A DNA stretch of 61,846 bases from Rhodospirillaceae bacterium (GTDB lineage: Bacteria > Pseudomonadota > Alphaproteobacteria > SP197): NCBI GenBank assembly GCA_002722885.1, contig PBNE01000009.1, forward strand, positions 1 to 61,846. The letters are read 5' to 3'. The position numbers and the translations under genes are program-made. The notes under the pieces are model-generated. The model was given only the letters and a program-made list of their open reading frames with translations. It was not told the DNA's origin and ran no database searches. Numbering within the stretch: position 1 is the stretch's first letter; every line of letters begins with the position of its first letter. Positions 31,678-39,972 of this stretch are shown one piece after another.

Positions 31678-32342
31678 CTAGGAGCGGAAGAAGGACTCCA
31701 GTCTGTCGTAGTCGATCGTGTCTTCGGCAAAGCCTGAGGACTGGTTGTCTCTGATCTCGGTCGCCGCTTTGATCATCGCATCGTAGGCCGTGCGGGTCAG
31801 AACGGCACCGAGACTGCTCCGTTTCACGCCGGTTTCAGCGATCTCAGCGACTGAAAACGGTGTGTCCGACATCTCGATCACGGCATTGACCGGGCATTGC
31901 AGCGCAGAGCACACCTCCCGCATGCTTTCCAGCGTATGAAGCCCCGGTGCGTAGAGGACATCGGCTCCGGCGTTTTCGAACGCCGCGAGGCGCTCAATGA
32001 CCAACTCGAGCCTGGTCTCGCCCCACCGCAGCATCAGCACGGATCGTTTCGGCAACGCTTTCGGGGCTGTCGCCGAATCCTTTCTCCATATCAGCGGAGA
32101 CCGTTAGGTTGGTCGCCGTGATGAGGCCCCGACAGCGCTGCAGCACAAGATCTGGCGTCACAGCGCCGTCGGGCAAACCTAAGCCGAAAGCCATGCCGGA
32201 GCTGGCAGTGGCGAGCGCCTTGAAGCCCATGGCGGCCAGAATTCTGGCGGAGCCCGCATCCCACGGATTGGGAATGACGAAGGCACCGGGCGTATCGTGC
32301 AACTTGCGGAAAAGTGGCTCCAGGAGCGTGATCGGCCATCAT
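31678..32342 (-). pseudogene. Decayed isocitrate lyase/PEP-mutase-family gene
   Basis: Two out-of-frame fragments belong to one family. The 5' part (about 32302 to 31994) reads HDTPGAFVIPNPWDAGSARILAAMGFKALATASSGMAFGLG and TVSADMEKGFGDSPESVAETI, the PEP-mutase/isocitrate-lyase-like start. The 3' part (about 32004 to 31678) reads AAFENAGADVLYAPGLHTL and the rest of the fold. Between them the roughly 50 residues that normally hold VGGSIED and the TAR region are missing and the frame shifts. A further shift lies near the ATG (32342/32339), since ATG and the body are in different frames. Non-functional; it overlaps the permease stop. Confidence 0.75.
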
Positions 32343-34015
32343 GGAGCCTGATCATCGCCCGGCCGGGACCTGGCGATCGCACGTGACAGAACGAGCACCG
32401 GCACGACACCGACGACAACGATGGCGAGCGCGGCTGTTGATGCTTCTGCCAACCGTTCGTCGGCGGCCAGTCGGTAGACGCGGGTTGCCAGAGTTTCGAA
32501 GTTGAAGGGCCGTATGATCAGGGTGGCCGGCAGTTCCTTCATGACATCGACGAACACCAGCAGGGCACCCGACAACAGGCTGCCGCGCAGCAGCGGGACA
32601 TGAATGCGTGCCAGTGTTGAACCGAGGCCGTGGCCCAGCGTTCGTGCCACGCCGTCCATTGACGGCGTCACCTTCGTCAGTCCGGCATCAACCGCATTGT
32701 AGGCCACGGCCAGAAAGCGCACGACATAGGCGAACAGGAGGGCGGCGATCGATCCGGTCAGGAGAAGCCCTGTCGAGACATCAAAGGTGTCGCGCATGAA
32801 GCGGTCGAGACTGTTGTCGAACCAGGCCAGCGGGATCAAGACACCGACGGCGATGACCGAGCCGGGGATCGCGTAACCCATGGACGCCATGCGTGCCGCG
32901 ATCCGGGGGGTGGGGCTTGTGACCATACGCGCGCCATAGCCCAGAATCATGGCGGCTGCGACGGCCAGCATGGCGGCGAGGCCGGCGGCCATCACGGAGT
33001 TCCCGACAAAGCCCAGGAAGGCGCCGCCCAGCAGTGGATCGCCCTTGGTCAGGGTGAGGTCGAGCAGGATCGCGCCTGGCAGGGCGAAGCCGAAGAAAAC
33101 CGGTAGGGCACACGCAGTGATTGCGATGGTCGCCTTCAGACCTTTGAGTTGATGGCGCGGCAGGGGCAGGAAACGCCCCGTGTTGCTGGCGAACCGGGCC
33201 TTGCCGCGGCTTGAATGCTCCAGAACCATTACGGCGACGACAAAGATCATGAGAATGCTGGCGAGCTGGGCGGCGACCTCAGATGAACCGCGCAGGAACC
33301 AGGTCCGGTAGATGCCCGTGGTGAAGGTCCGTACGCCGAAGAACTCGACGGTGCCGAAATCGGCCAGGGTCTCCATCAGCGCCAGAGCCAGCCCGGCGGC
33401 AACGCCGGGCCGGGCCAGGGGAAGCGCGACCCGGAAGAAGCTGGACCAAGGGCCATGCCCCAAGGTACGGGAGACCTCGAGCGCGGCGACCGACTGTGAG
33501 ACGAAGGCGGCGCGGCCGAGAAGGTAGACGTAGGGATAGACGACCAGCGAGAGCATGACGATCGCACCCGGCGTCGAGCGGATGGCCGGAAACCAGTAGT
33601 CATGGCGCGTCCAGCCGAACAGGTCGCGAAGGAAGGTCTGGATCGGTCCGGCGAACTCCAGGAGGTCCGTGTATACGTAGGCCAGGACATAGGCCGGCGC
33701 AGCGAAGGGCAGCAACAGTGCCCATTCGAAGACCCTGCGTCCGGGAAACTCACACATGCTGACCAGCCAGGCGGCACCCGTGCCCATGGCACCGGCGAGA
33801 AGGCCGACGCCGATCAGAAGTGCTACTGTGTTGATCAGATAGGTCGGCAGCACAGTGGCTGCGAGTTCACCCCACAACCCGCCACTGTCGGCAAACAGGT
33901 TAAGGGCGACCGCCAGGATCGGCAGCGCGACAAGGGTTGCCAAGGCCAGCGTGCCGATGGTCAGCAGCGTCGTGCCGCTGACGGGCAGGCGGCGGCGAGG
34001 TGCCGTAGCGCTCAT
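32339..34015 (-). CDS. Iron-type ABC transporter permease (fused two-domain)
   Basis: A 558-residue, roughly 12-helix permease made of two homologous halves, as in FbpB/SfuB/FutB. Each half has the EAA-type loop: ALEVSRTLGHGPWSSFFRVALPLARPGVAAG in the first, and MDGVARTLGHGLGSTLARIHVPLLRG in the second. The ATG at 34015 (MSATAPRRRLPVSG) is preferred to codons up to 34075. It is on the opposite strand to the binding protein at 30604, with a decayed gene between. The ATP-binding subunit is not encoded nearby. Confidence 0.87.
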   Translation of the reverse strand: MSATAPRRRLPVSGTTLLTIGTLALATLVALPILAVALNLFADSGGLWGELAATVLPTYLINTVALLIGVGLLAGAMGTGAAWLVSMCEFPGRRVFEWALLLPFAAPAYVLAYVYTDLLEFAGPIQTFLRDLFGWTRHDYWFPAIRSTPGAIVMLSLVVYPYVYLLGRAAFVSQSVAALEVSRTLGHGPWSSFFRVALPLARPGVAAGLALALMETLADFGTVEFFGVRTFTTGIYRTWFLRGSSEVAAQLASILMIFVVAVMVLEHSSRGKARFASNTGRFLPLPRHQLKGLKATIAITACALPVFFGFALPGAILLDLTLTKGDPLLGGAFLGFVGNSVMAAGLAAMLAVAAAMILGYGARMVTSPTPRIAARMASMGYAIPGSVIAVGVLIPLAWFDNSLDRFMRDTFDVSTGLLLTGSIAALLFAYVVRFLAVAYNAVDAGLTKVTPSMDGVARTLGHGLGSTLARIHVPLLRGSLLSGALLVFVDVMKELPATLIIRPFNFETLATRVYRLAADERLAEASTAALAIVVVGVVPVLVLSRAIARSRPGDDQAP

Positions 34016-34035
34016 GAGTGACAAAGCCGCCCCGT

Positions 34036-35430
34036 TCAGCCTGCGGGGCGGACCATGATCTCGGGCTTGACCCAAGCGTCAAACTCGTCGGCCGTCATCA
34101 GCTCAAGAGCGAGAGCGGCCTCCTTCAAGGTCGTACCTTCCGCATGGGCCTTCTTGGCGACCTTGGCCGCGTTGTCATAGCCGATATGCGGGTTGAGCGC
34201 GGTCACGAGCATCAGGGAACGCTGCATGAGCTGGTCGATCTGCTCGTTGTTGGCTTCGATGCCGGCAACACAGTTGTCCGTGAAGCTGACCGAGGCGTCG
34301 GCCAGCAGACGGATTGAGCGAAGCACGTTGTAGACCATCACTGGCTTGAAGACGTTGAGCTCAAAATGACCCTGAGCGCCCGCCACCGTGACGGCGGTGT
34401 GATTGCCCATGACCTCGGCGCAGACCATGGTCAACGCCTCGCACTGTGTCGGGTTGACTTTGCCTGGCATGATCGAGCTGCCGGGTTCGTTGGCCGGCAG
34501 GATCAGCTCGCCGATGCCGCTCCGCGGGCCCGAGCCGAGCAGGCGAACATCATTCGCGATCTTGTTGAGGCTGACTGCAATGACGTTCAGCACGCCGGAC
34601 ATCTCAACCATGGCGTCATGGGCGGCGAGTGCTTCAAACTTGTTGTCGGCGGTCACGAAGTCGAGCCCGGTCAGGCTGGCGACCTCAGCGGCGAAATGGG
34701 TGTCGAACCCGGCCGGCGAGTTGAGCCCGGTGCCGACAGCGGTACCGCCCATGGCAAGGCGCAGCGTATGCGGCATGGCACCCTTCACGCGTGTGATCGC
34801 AAGGTCGACCTGCTTGGCGTAGCCGGAGAACTCCTGACCCAGGGTGAGCGGGGTGGCGTCCTGCAGATGGGTACGGCCGATCTTGATGATGTCGGCGAAG
34901 GTTTCCGCCTTGGCATCGAGCGAAGCGTGCAGATGTTCCAGGGCCGGCAGCAGGGACTGGGTCGCCTCGGTGGCGACGGCGATGTGCATGGCCGTCGGGA
35001 AGCTGTCGTTCGATGACTGGCTCATGTTGACGTGATCGTTGGGATGCACGGGCGACTTCGAACCCATAGTGCCGCCCATGATCTCGATCGCACGGTTCGA
35101 GATCACCTCGTTGGTGTTCATGTTGGTCTGTGTGCCCGACCCGGTCTGCCAGACGACAAGCGGGAAGTGATTGGCCAGTGTGCCGTTGATCACCTCGCCG
35201 GCAGCTTGCTGGATCGCTTCGGAAAGCTTGGGATCGAGCCGGCCCGCACTCTCGTTGACCCGTGCGGCGGCCTTTTTGACCGTGCCGTAGGCGCGGATCA
35301 GCGGGTCCGGCATACGTTCGCCGCCGATCTTGAAGTTCATCAGCGAGCGCTCGGTCTGGGCACCCCAATAGCGGTCTGCGGCGACATGCATTTCGCCAAT
35401 GGAATCGGTCTCGATACGGGTCTCGGTCAT
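34036..35430 (-). CDS. fumC: FumC, class II fumarase
   Basis: Fe-independent fumarate hydratase of the TCA cycle, 464 residues from ATG 35430 ([14 protein letters not shown]); an ATG at 35439 would add three residues. It has the family signature [11 protein letters not shown], the catalytic region [14 protein letters not shown], and [14 protein letters not shown]. The next gene on this strand is the permease, 20 bases past the stop. Upstream it faces the palindrome and the YHS gene divergently. Confidence 0.94.
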   Translation of the reverse strand: MTETRIETDSIGEMHVAADRYWGAQTERSLMNFKIGGERMPDPLIRAYGTVKKAAARVNESAGRLDPKLSEAIQQAAGEVINGTLANHFPLVVWQTGSGTQTNMNTNEVISNRAIEIMGGTMGSKSPVHPNDHVNMSQSSNDSFPTAMHIAVATEATQSLLPALEHLHASLDAKAETFADIIKIGRTHLQDATPLTLGQEFSGYAKQVDLAITRVKGAMPHTLRLAMGGTAVGTGLNSPAGFDTHFAAEVASLTGLDFVTADNKFEALAAHDAMVEMSGVLNVIAVSLNKIANDVRLLGSGPRSGIGELILPANEPGSSIMPGKVNPTQCEALTMVCAEVMGNHTAVTVAGAQGHFELNVFKPVMVYNVLRSIRLLADASVSFTDNCVAGIEANNEQIDQLMQRSLMLVTALNPHIGYDNAAKVAKKAHAEGTTLKEAALALELMTADEFDAWVKPEIMVRPAG

Positions 35431-35573
35431 GGCCGTCATCTCGTCTGGTCGGTGTCCTGCCTGACTAGCACAGAATAATCGTCTTGTGATTTCCCTCTTT
35501 CCCGGGGCCGGCAAACGTCGCGCTTGTGAACACGATCAAGGACTGTTGGTAGCCGTGCTCTGCGGTTCTTTTG

Positions 35574-35601
35574 CCATAATGGACCGATTGGTCCATTATG
35601 G
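35574..35601. promoter_or_regulatory. Perfect palindrome with GACC-N4-GGTC core
   Basis: Two 12-base arms, CCATAATGGACC (35574-35585) and GGTCCATTATGG (35590-35601), are exact reverse complements around a 4-base GATT spacer. The core GACC-N4-GGTC is shared by known operators of TetR-family regulators such as NemR, RutR and AcuR. It lies between the divergent fumC and YHS genes, in a 292-base gap. No TetR gene is adjacent, so the regulator would be elsewhere. Confidence 0.65.
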
Positions 35602-35722
35602 GTTGCCGGATAGTTGAGCAGCGTTCATTCGAAGCCGTGATGCACAGCCCGATATAGATGCGCGGGATCAGACGATTTTCAATAGCAACCACGGATTCCA
35701 CGTCCATTTGAGGGGATACTTC

Positions 35723-36283
35723 ATGACGTCACACCATCTCTTTCGCGCCACGCGGCGCGTCTTTCTGCAGGGTTTTGCCGCGGTCGGCCTGACCCTGGGA
35801 CTGGGCATCGGCGCCGCCCAGGTGGCTGAACAGTTCGTCAACGCGCTCCCCGACGGCATTGCCATGGACGGTTTTGATGTCGTCGCCTACTTCGATGGCG
35901 GGCCGGCCAAGGGCGGCGCCGAACACAGCGTCGACTACAAGGGTCAGACCTGACTCTTGAGCTCGGCCGACAAAACGGCCGCCTTCGCCGCCGATCCCGT
36001 TGCCTATGAGCCCCAGCACAACGGCTGGTGTTCCTACGCTGTGTCTAAGGGTTACGGCGCCGAAGTCGACTTTGTCGATGGCTGGTCGGTGGTCAACGGC
36101 AAGCTCTATCTGAACTGGGACGCCGAGACGCGCGAGGCCTTCCTTGCCGAGCAGTCGAGCCGCATCGCGGCTGCAGAAGCCAAATGGCCCGAGCTCCACG
36201 CCGGCCTGCTGGACGGCTCCGCCGATATGTATACCCATGCCGGTGAAGGCGCTGACATCAGCCACCCTCAGCAGCTGAACTGA
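35723..36283 (+). pseudogene. YHS-domain exported protein gene with in-frame TGA
   Basis: From ATG 35723 (after GAGGGGA) the protein has a signal-like N-terminus with twin arginine (RATRRVFLQG) and a hydrophobic stretch, followed by DGIAMDGFDVVAYFDGGPAKGG, as in YHS-domain metal-binding proteins. At 35951-35953 the frame meets TGA, then resumes in the same frame: LLSSADKTAAFAADPVAYEPQHNGWCSYAVSKGY. Relatives read T-W-L-F-S-S at that site, so the TGA stands exactly where Trp is expected and no shift occurs. Other genes here use TGA as a normal stop, so I read this as a nonsense mutation (TGG to TGA). Confidence 0.78.
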
Positions 36284-36307
36284 TCACGGTTCAATGCTTA
36301 AGCAGAC

Positions 36308-36337
36308 AAGGCCCCGCCGGATTGCCGGCGGGGCCTT
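36308..36337 (+). terminator. Intrinsic terminator after the YHS gene
   Basis: A 13-base perfect stem (36308-36320 with 36325-36337) has a 4-base ATTG loop and is followed by GTTGCTTT. It lies 25 bases after the YHS stop and before the convergent yghU gene, so it may end transcription from both sides. Confidence 0.75.
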
Positions 36338-36368
36338 GTTGCTTTGGGTGGGTGCTGTGAACTGCAAA

Positions 36369-37220
36369 TCAGCCGAGATCGCTCGCGTCATGGCGTTCAC
36401 GGATGAGGCTGGGGTCGCTGTCGGAGCTGCGGTTGACCCGGCGCCCACGCTGCACGGCAGGCCGTTCCGCAATCTCGCATTCCCAGCGCACGACGTTCGT
36501 GTAGGAGGCGGCATCCAGAAACGTCTCGGCATTGGCGTACGAGTTGCCTGCGGTGATCGCGCCATACCAGGGCCACACGGCCATATCCGCGATGGTGTAG
36601 TCCGTGCCGGCCAGAAAGCGGTTGTCCGCCAGATGCTGGTCGAGCACGTCAAGCTGGCGCTTGGTCTCCATCGCGAAGCGGTCGATGGCGTACTGGATCT
36701 TGAACGGCGCATAGGCAAAGAAATGGCCGAAGCCGCCACCAAGATAGGGCGCACTGCCCATTTGCCAGAACAACCAGTTCAGGCACTCCGTGCGTCCAGT
36801 GTGATTGGCGGGGATGAAGGCGCCAAACTTTTCGGCGAGGTAAAGCAGGATCGAACCCGATTCGAATACCCGTGTGCCCGGTTCCGTGGTGGTATCGAGC
36901 AGGGCCGGGATTTTCGAGTTGGGATTGATCCTGACAAAGCCGCTGCCGAACTGATCGCCTTCACCGATATCAATGTACCAGGCGTCGTATTCCGCACCGC
37001 TGTGCCCGACGGCCAGGAGCTCCTCCAGCATCACCGTGACCTTGATGCCGTTGGGCGTGCCCAGCGAGTGGAGCTGCAGCGGGTTCTTGCCGACCGGAAG
37101 CTCCTTGTCGTGCGTCGGCCCGGCAATCGGTCGGTTGATGTTGGCGAACGCGCCGCCGCTTTTCTCTTCCCAGGTCCAGACTTCGAGGGGTTCATAACCT
37201 GCGGGATGGTTCTCGCTCAT
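36369..37220 (-). CDS. yghU: YghU-like glutathione-dependent disulfide reductase
   Basis: A 283-residue GST-like Nu-class protein. It has the long N-terminal extension typical of YghU (GYEPLEVWTWEEKSGGAFANINRP), then the thioredoxin-fold part (LQLHSLGTPNGIKVTVMLEELL, NPNSKIPAL, VFESGSILLYLAEKF), and the helical C-terminal domain (YTIADMAVWPWYGA). YghU-type proteins reduce disulfides with two glutathiones. The last 15 or so residues (SDSDPSLIRERHDASDLG) are variable. It stands alone on this strand and converges with the YHS gene. Confidence 0.9.
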   Translation of the reverse strand: MSENHPAGYEPLEVWTWEEKSGGAFANINRPIAGPTHDKELPVGKNPLQLHSLGTPNGIKVTVMLEELLAVGHSGAEYDAWYIDIGEGDQFGSGFVRINPNSKIPALLDTTTEPGTRVFESGSILLYLAEKFGAFIPANHTGRTECLNWLFWQMGSAPYLGGGFGHFFAYAPFKIQYAIDRFAMETKRQLDVLDQHLADNRFLAGTDYTIADMAVWPWYGAITAGNSYANAETFLDAASYTNVVRWECEIAERPAVQRGRRVNRSSDSDPSLIRERHDASDLG

Positions 37221-37304
37221 GGCATCTGCTCCGTGTTGTCAGCCGCGGCAGCGGGTTGATAGGTCCTTCTAGGTGGCCCTCGTGGAGGTAAATTGAAAGG
37301 GGTG

Positions 37305-37669
37305 TCAGGTGCGCCGCTTTTCCTGCTTGTCGCGCTTGGCAGCGGCAAAGGCGCTTTCGGCCCAGGACATCAGTTCATGCGGGTCATCCCCGATCATCGC
37401 CGGGACGCTGTAGTAGAACATTAGGACATGGCGACATCCTTGCCCTGACGGCGGTAGAGGAACTAGCGACCGCCGCCTGCGAGGTAGAGGTCGCTGTTGA
37501 GGTCATCGCCTTTCAGCCACATCTCGCCATCGGTCAGCAGGGCAAACATGAGATCGTCCAGGAACAGGCCATGGCCACCGAACATGCCCTGTGCGCGGAC
37601 CGGACCCATCGGGGTCAACGCCGCGACTGCGCGTTCGGCAAAGGCGTTCCGTGCTTCGCGGTCGGTCAT
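37305..37669 (-). pseudogene. TfoX_N-family gene, decayed copy
   Basis: The ATG 37669 opens MTDREARNAFAERAVAALTPMGPVRAQGMFGGHGLFLDDLMFALL, the start of a TfoX N-terminal domain protein. It stops at TAG 37463-37465, right where the paralogue reads GARIFTYKREG. The frame then continues (FLYRRQGKDVAM) until a one-base shift around 37418-37432. The shifted frame is again family-like, FYYSVPAMIGDDPHELMSWAESAFAAAKR, and stops at TGA 37305-37307. So one nonsense codon and one frameshift inactivate it. It lies just downstream of an intact paralogue (four-base overlap), which suggests a tandem duplicate losing function. Confidence 0.75.
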
Positions 37670-38058
37670 GGCTGATCCCAGTTTCGCGCGGGGCGCCGCC
37701 GTTTCCTGGCCTGCTTCCGTTTAGCCGCGGCCAGGGCGCTTTCGGCCCAGGAAATCAGCGTGTCTCGATCGGTCCAGATCGCATCGGGCACGGCGTAGTA
37801 GGCAACCTCGATGGTCCGGCCCTCACGTTTGTAGGTGAATATGCGGGCGCCGGCATCGCGGTAGAGATCGCGGTTGAGATCATCGGCCTTCAGCCACAGC
37901 TCGCCATCGGTCAGGGTCCAGCCGAACATCACGTCATCGAGATAGATGCCGTGACGCCCGAAGATGATCCGGGTCTCGACGGGACCCAGGGGCATCAGGG
38001 CCGCGAGCACCTGATCGGCGAAAGCGGCTCTATTTTTTGCGGAAGGTGTCGAGGGCAA
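37666..38058 (-). CDS. TfoX_N-domain protein, intact paralogue
   Basis: About 130 residues. The TfoX N-terminal domain is seen in KNRAAFADQVLAALMPLGPV, IIFGRHGIYLDDVMFGWTL, GELWLKADDLNRDLY and IEVAYYAVPD, with a basic C-terminal tail (KRKQARKRRRPARNWDQP). No ATG fits, because the conserved part begins inside the 3' end of sspB. I choose TTG 38058, giving an N-terminus similar in length to the neighbouring copy and a 29-base overlap with sspB. TfoX_N proteins occur alone in many alphaproteobacteria with unknown role; competence regulation (as in full TfoX) is not implied. Confidence 0.65.
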   Translation of the reverse strand: MPSTPSAKNRAAFADQVLAALMPLGPVETRIIFGRHGIYLDDVMFGWTLTDGELWLKADDLNRDLYRDAGARIFTYKREGRTIEVAYYAVPDAIWTDRDTLISWAESALAAAKRKQARKRRRPARNWDQP

Positions 38059-38524
38059 CGATGTTGTCGGAATCGGCGTCGGGTGTTTCGCCGTCTGTCT
38101 CCTGTACCTGCGCAGGTGCATCGGACTCACTGGCCACCAGCGCACCGGTTTCCGGTTCCTCATCGGTGCCGGTCTGGGGTCGGAACTGGAGGCCGAACTT
38201 CACGCTGGGGTCGACGAAGGCGGTCACTGCGGCAAAGGGCACGTAAAGAAGCTGGGGCACCTGATTGAAACTGAGCCCGATCTGGAAGCCGTGGTCATCG
38301 ACCACGAGATCCCAGAATTGGTGCTGCATCACCACGGTGATCTCCTCGGGATACTTGGCCTTGAGATCGTCGCCGACGCGGGCGCGCGGATGATCGGTGC
38401 GGAAGGTGATGTAGAAATGATGTTCGCCGGGCAGACCTTCCTGTTCGACGAGCTTGATGGCGCGCACCATCACGGTGTGCAGCGCATCGTCGACCAGAAA
38501 ATCGTAGTCCAGTGAATCCGTCAT
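38030..38524 (-). CDS. sspB: SspB-like ClpXP adaptor
   Basis: A 164-residue protein starting MTDSLDYDFLVDDALHTVMVRAIKLVEQEGLPGEHHFYITFRTDHP, the alphaproteobacterial SspB start, with VVMQHQFWDLVVDDHGFQIGLSFNQVPQLLYVPFAAVTAFVDPS. SspB binds ssrA-tagged proteins and hands them to ClpXP. The C-terminus ends DNIVALDTFRKK, the usual ClpX-binding tail after a flexible acidic region. It is directly downstream of ssrA on the same strand. The TfoX_N gene overlaps its end. An upstream in-frame codon at 38671 would run into ssrA, so ATG 38524 is used. Confidence 0.92.
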   Translation of the reverse strand: MTDSLDYDFLVDDALHTVMVRAIKLVEQEGLPGEHHFYITFRTDHPRARVGDDLKAKYPEEITVVMQHQFWDLVVDDHGFQIGLSFNQVPQLLYVPFAAVTAFVDPSVKFGLQFRPQTGTDEEPETGALVASESDAPAQVQETDGETPDADSDNIVALDTFRKK

Positions 38525-38689
38525 CCGACGTCCTCGGCTCCTTCCAAATCGACCACAAATCGGGCCGGAGTAACACCTTCGTTCTTGTCGCGAGACGATC
38601 CTTGTGGCCTGTCTCACGGCGCCCTCAAACGCCGGGCGGGATGCCTCCGCATCCCTGATCGTTTGCTGCACGAGGCGGATCGAACGGCA

Positions 38690-38945
38690 AAACAGTGGAG
38701 GGCTTCTGTTGCCCGGTGCCCTCCGAACCGCGCTTATTGCTTACGCAGCAACAGCGAACGCCTCGTTATCGTTGGCGTTTGTGAATGACCCATCACGGCG
38801 GAGTCATACCGAGCGAAAACCGAACCTTTACCACGCGCGTCGAGCCTGGTTCGCCCCCGTAAATGGTGGAGGCGGCGGGTACTGCCCCCGCGTCCGCTAC
38901 GCTTATTCCGAACGGCGTTTATCGCCATAGTCCGGCGAACCGGAC
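38690..38945 (-). ncRNA. ssrA: Circularly permuted two-piece tmRNA (ssrA)
   Basis: Read on the minus strand. The acceptor piece comes first: a T-arm-like GCGGG-GGCAGTA-CCCGC stem, then an end at CCTCCACCA with the CCA at 38864-38866. After only five bases (38859-38863) the coding piece begins at about 38858 with GGGGGCGAACCAGGCTCGACG, the usual tmRNA 5' sequence. The tag frame 38776-38741 reads A-N-D-N-E-A-F-A-V-A-A-stop (TAA), so the full tag would be (A)ANDNEAFAVAA. Past the tag, GGAGGGC pairs with GCCCTCC as a pseudoknot stem. The acceptor-before-coding order is the permuted form of alphaproteobacteria. The 3' limit (about 38690) is an estimate. Confidence 0.9.
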
Positions 38946-38951
38946 CCCTCA

Positions 38952-38981
38952 GATATAGGTGATTGTGGGTACAATTGCCAA
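38952..38981 (-). promoter_or_regulatory. Promoter of ssrA
   Basis: On the minus strand, TTGGCA (38981-38976) and TATATC (38957-38952) are spaced by 18 bases. The predicted start is near 38945, at the 5' end of the tmRNA acceptor piece. The region is divergent from thyX. Confidence 0.6.
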
Positions 38982-39048
38982 TGTTGCTTGGTACCGACGC
39001 GGGCGCTCGTTAAGTTGCCGCCACAGTCGAAGGAAAGCCGGGACCGGG

Positions 39049-39972
39049 ATGCCGATCACACCTGAACAGGCCGCAGAGATCGCCGCACAGCGCGAGGTGA
39101 CGCAGAGCACGCGACGGGCCGTGGCACCTGAACTGGAAGAGGCGCTCTATACGCCGATCGAGGTGCTCGACCACGGTTTTGTGCGCGTGATCGACTACAT
39201 GGGCGATGATGCCGCCATCGTGCAGGCCGCGCGGGTGTCCTATGGGCGCGGCACGAAGTCGGTCCAGAACGATGCCGGGCTGATCAACTACCTGATGCGG
39301 CACCGCCATTCGACCCCGTTCGAGATGTGCGAGATCAAGTACCATGTGAAGCTGCCTGTGTTCGTGGCACGCCAGTGGATCCGTCACCGCACGGCCAATG
39401 TGAACGAGTATTCCGCGCGCTATTCGATCCTCGACAAGGAATTCTACATTCCCGCACCGGACCAGCTTGCCGCGCAGTCGGTTAGCAACCGCCAGGGCCG
39501 TGGCGATGTTCTCGAAGGCGAAGAGGCCGCATGGGTGCTCGATACGCTGAAGGCCGATGCAGAAACCGCCTACAGCCACTACGAGACCATGCTGAACGAG
39601 GGCGAGAACGGCGATTCCGAGCGTCAGGGCCTGGCGCGAGAGCTGGCGCGCATGAACCTGCCGCTCAACGTCTACACCCAGTGGTACTGGAAGGTGGATC
39701 TTCACAATCTCTTCCACTTCCTGGCTCTGCGTGCCGACCCGCACGCCCAGTACGAGATCCGCGTCTATGCCGAAGCCATGCTGGAAACTGTGAAGCAGTG
39801 GGTGCCGCTGGCCTATGACGCCTTTGTCGACAACCGTTTGGGCGCGGCCGAGCTGACCGCGGGCCAGATCGCGGTGGTGCGGCGGATGCTGGCGGGCGAG
39901 GAGGTCACGCAGGAAACCAGCGGGCTTTCCAAGCGGGTCTGGTCCGAACTGCAGGCTGTCATCGCGGAATGA
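39049..39972 (+). CDS. thyX: ThyX, flavin-dependent thymidylate synthase
   Basis: Makes dTMP from dUMP using FAD and NADPH. It has 307 residues from ATG 39049; the frame stays open to 38959 but the extra codons would run into the ssrA promoter. The motif RHR-X7-S is present as [11 protein letters not shown] (RHR at 112-114, S122), followed by ARYS. Presence of ThyX suggests the organism may lack ThyA. The 3' end overlaps the next gene by four bases (ATGA). Confidence 0.95.
   Translation: MPITPEQAAEIAAQREVTQSTRRAVAPELEEALYTPIEVLDHGFVRVIDYMGDDAAIVQAARVSYGRGTKSVQNDAGLINYLMRHRHSTPFEMCEIKYHVKLPVFVARQWIRHRTANVNEYSARYSILDKEFYIPAPDQLAAQSVSNRQGRGDVLEGEEAAWVLDTLKADAETAYSHYETMLNEGENGDSERQGLARELARMNLPLNVYTQWYWKVDLHNLFHFLALRADPHAQYEIRVYAEAMLETVKQWVPLAYDAFVDNRLGAAELTAGQIAVVRRMLAGEEVTQETSGLSKRVWSELQAVIAE

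Noticed and set aside
35465..35707. An 80-codon minus-strand frame between fumC and the YHS gene
   Set aside because: It runs through the perfect palindrome and shows no protein-like pattern.
35951..35953. TGA recoded as Trp or selenocysteine
   Set aside because: murG, murC, ftsZ and many others here end in TGA, and no SECIS-like element is evident. A nonsense change is simpler.
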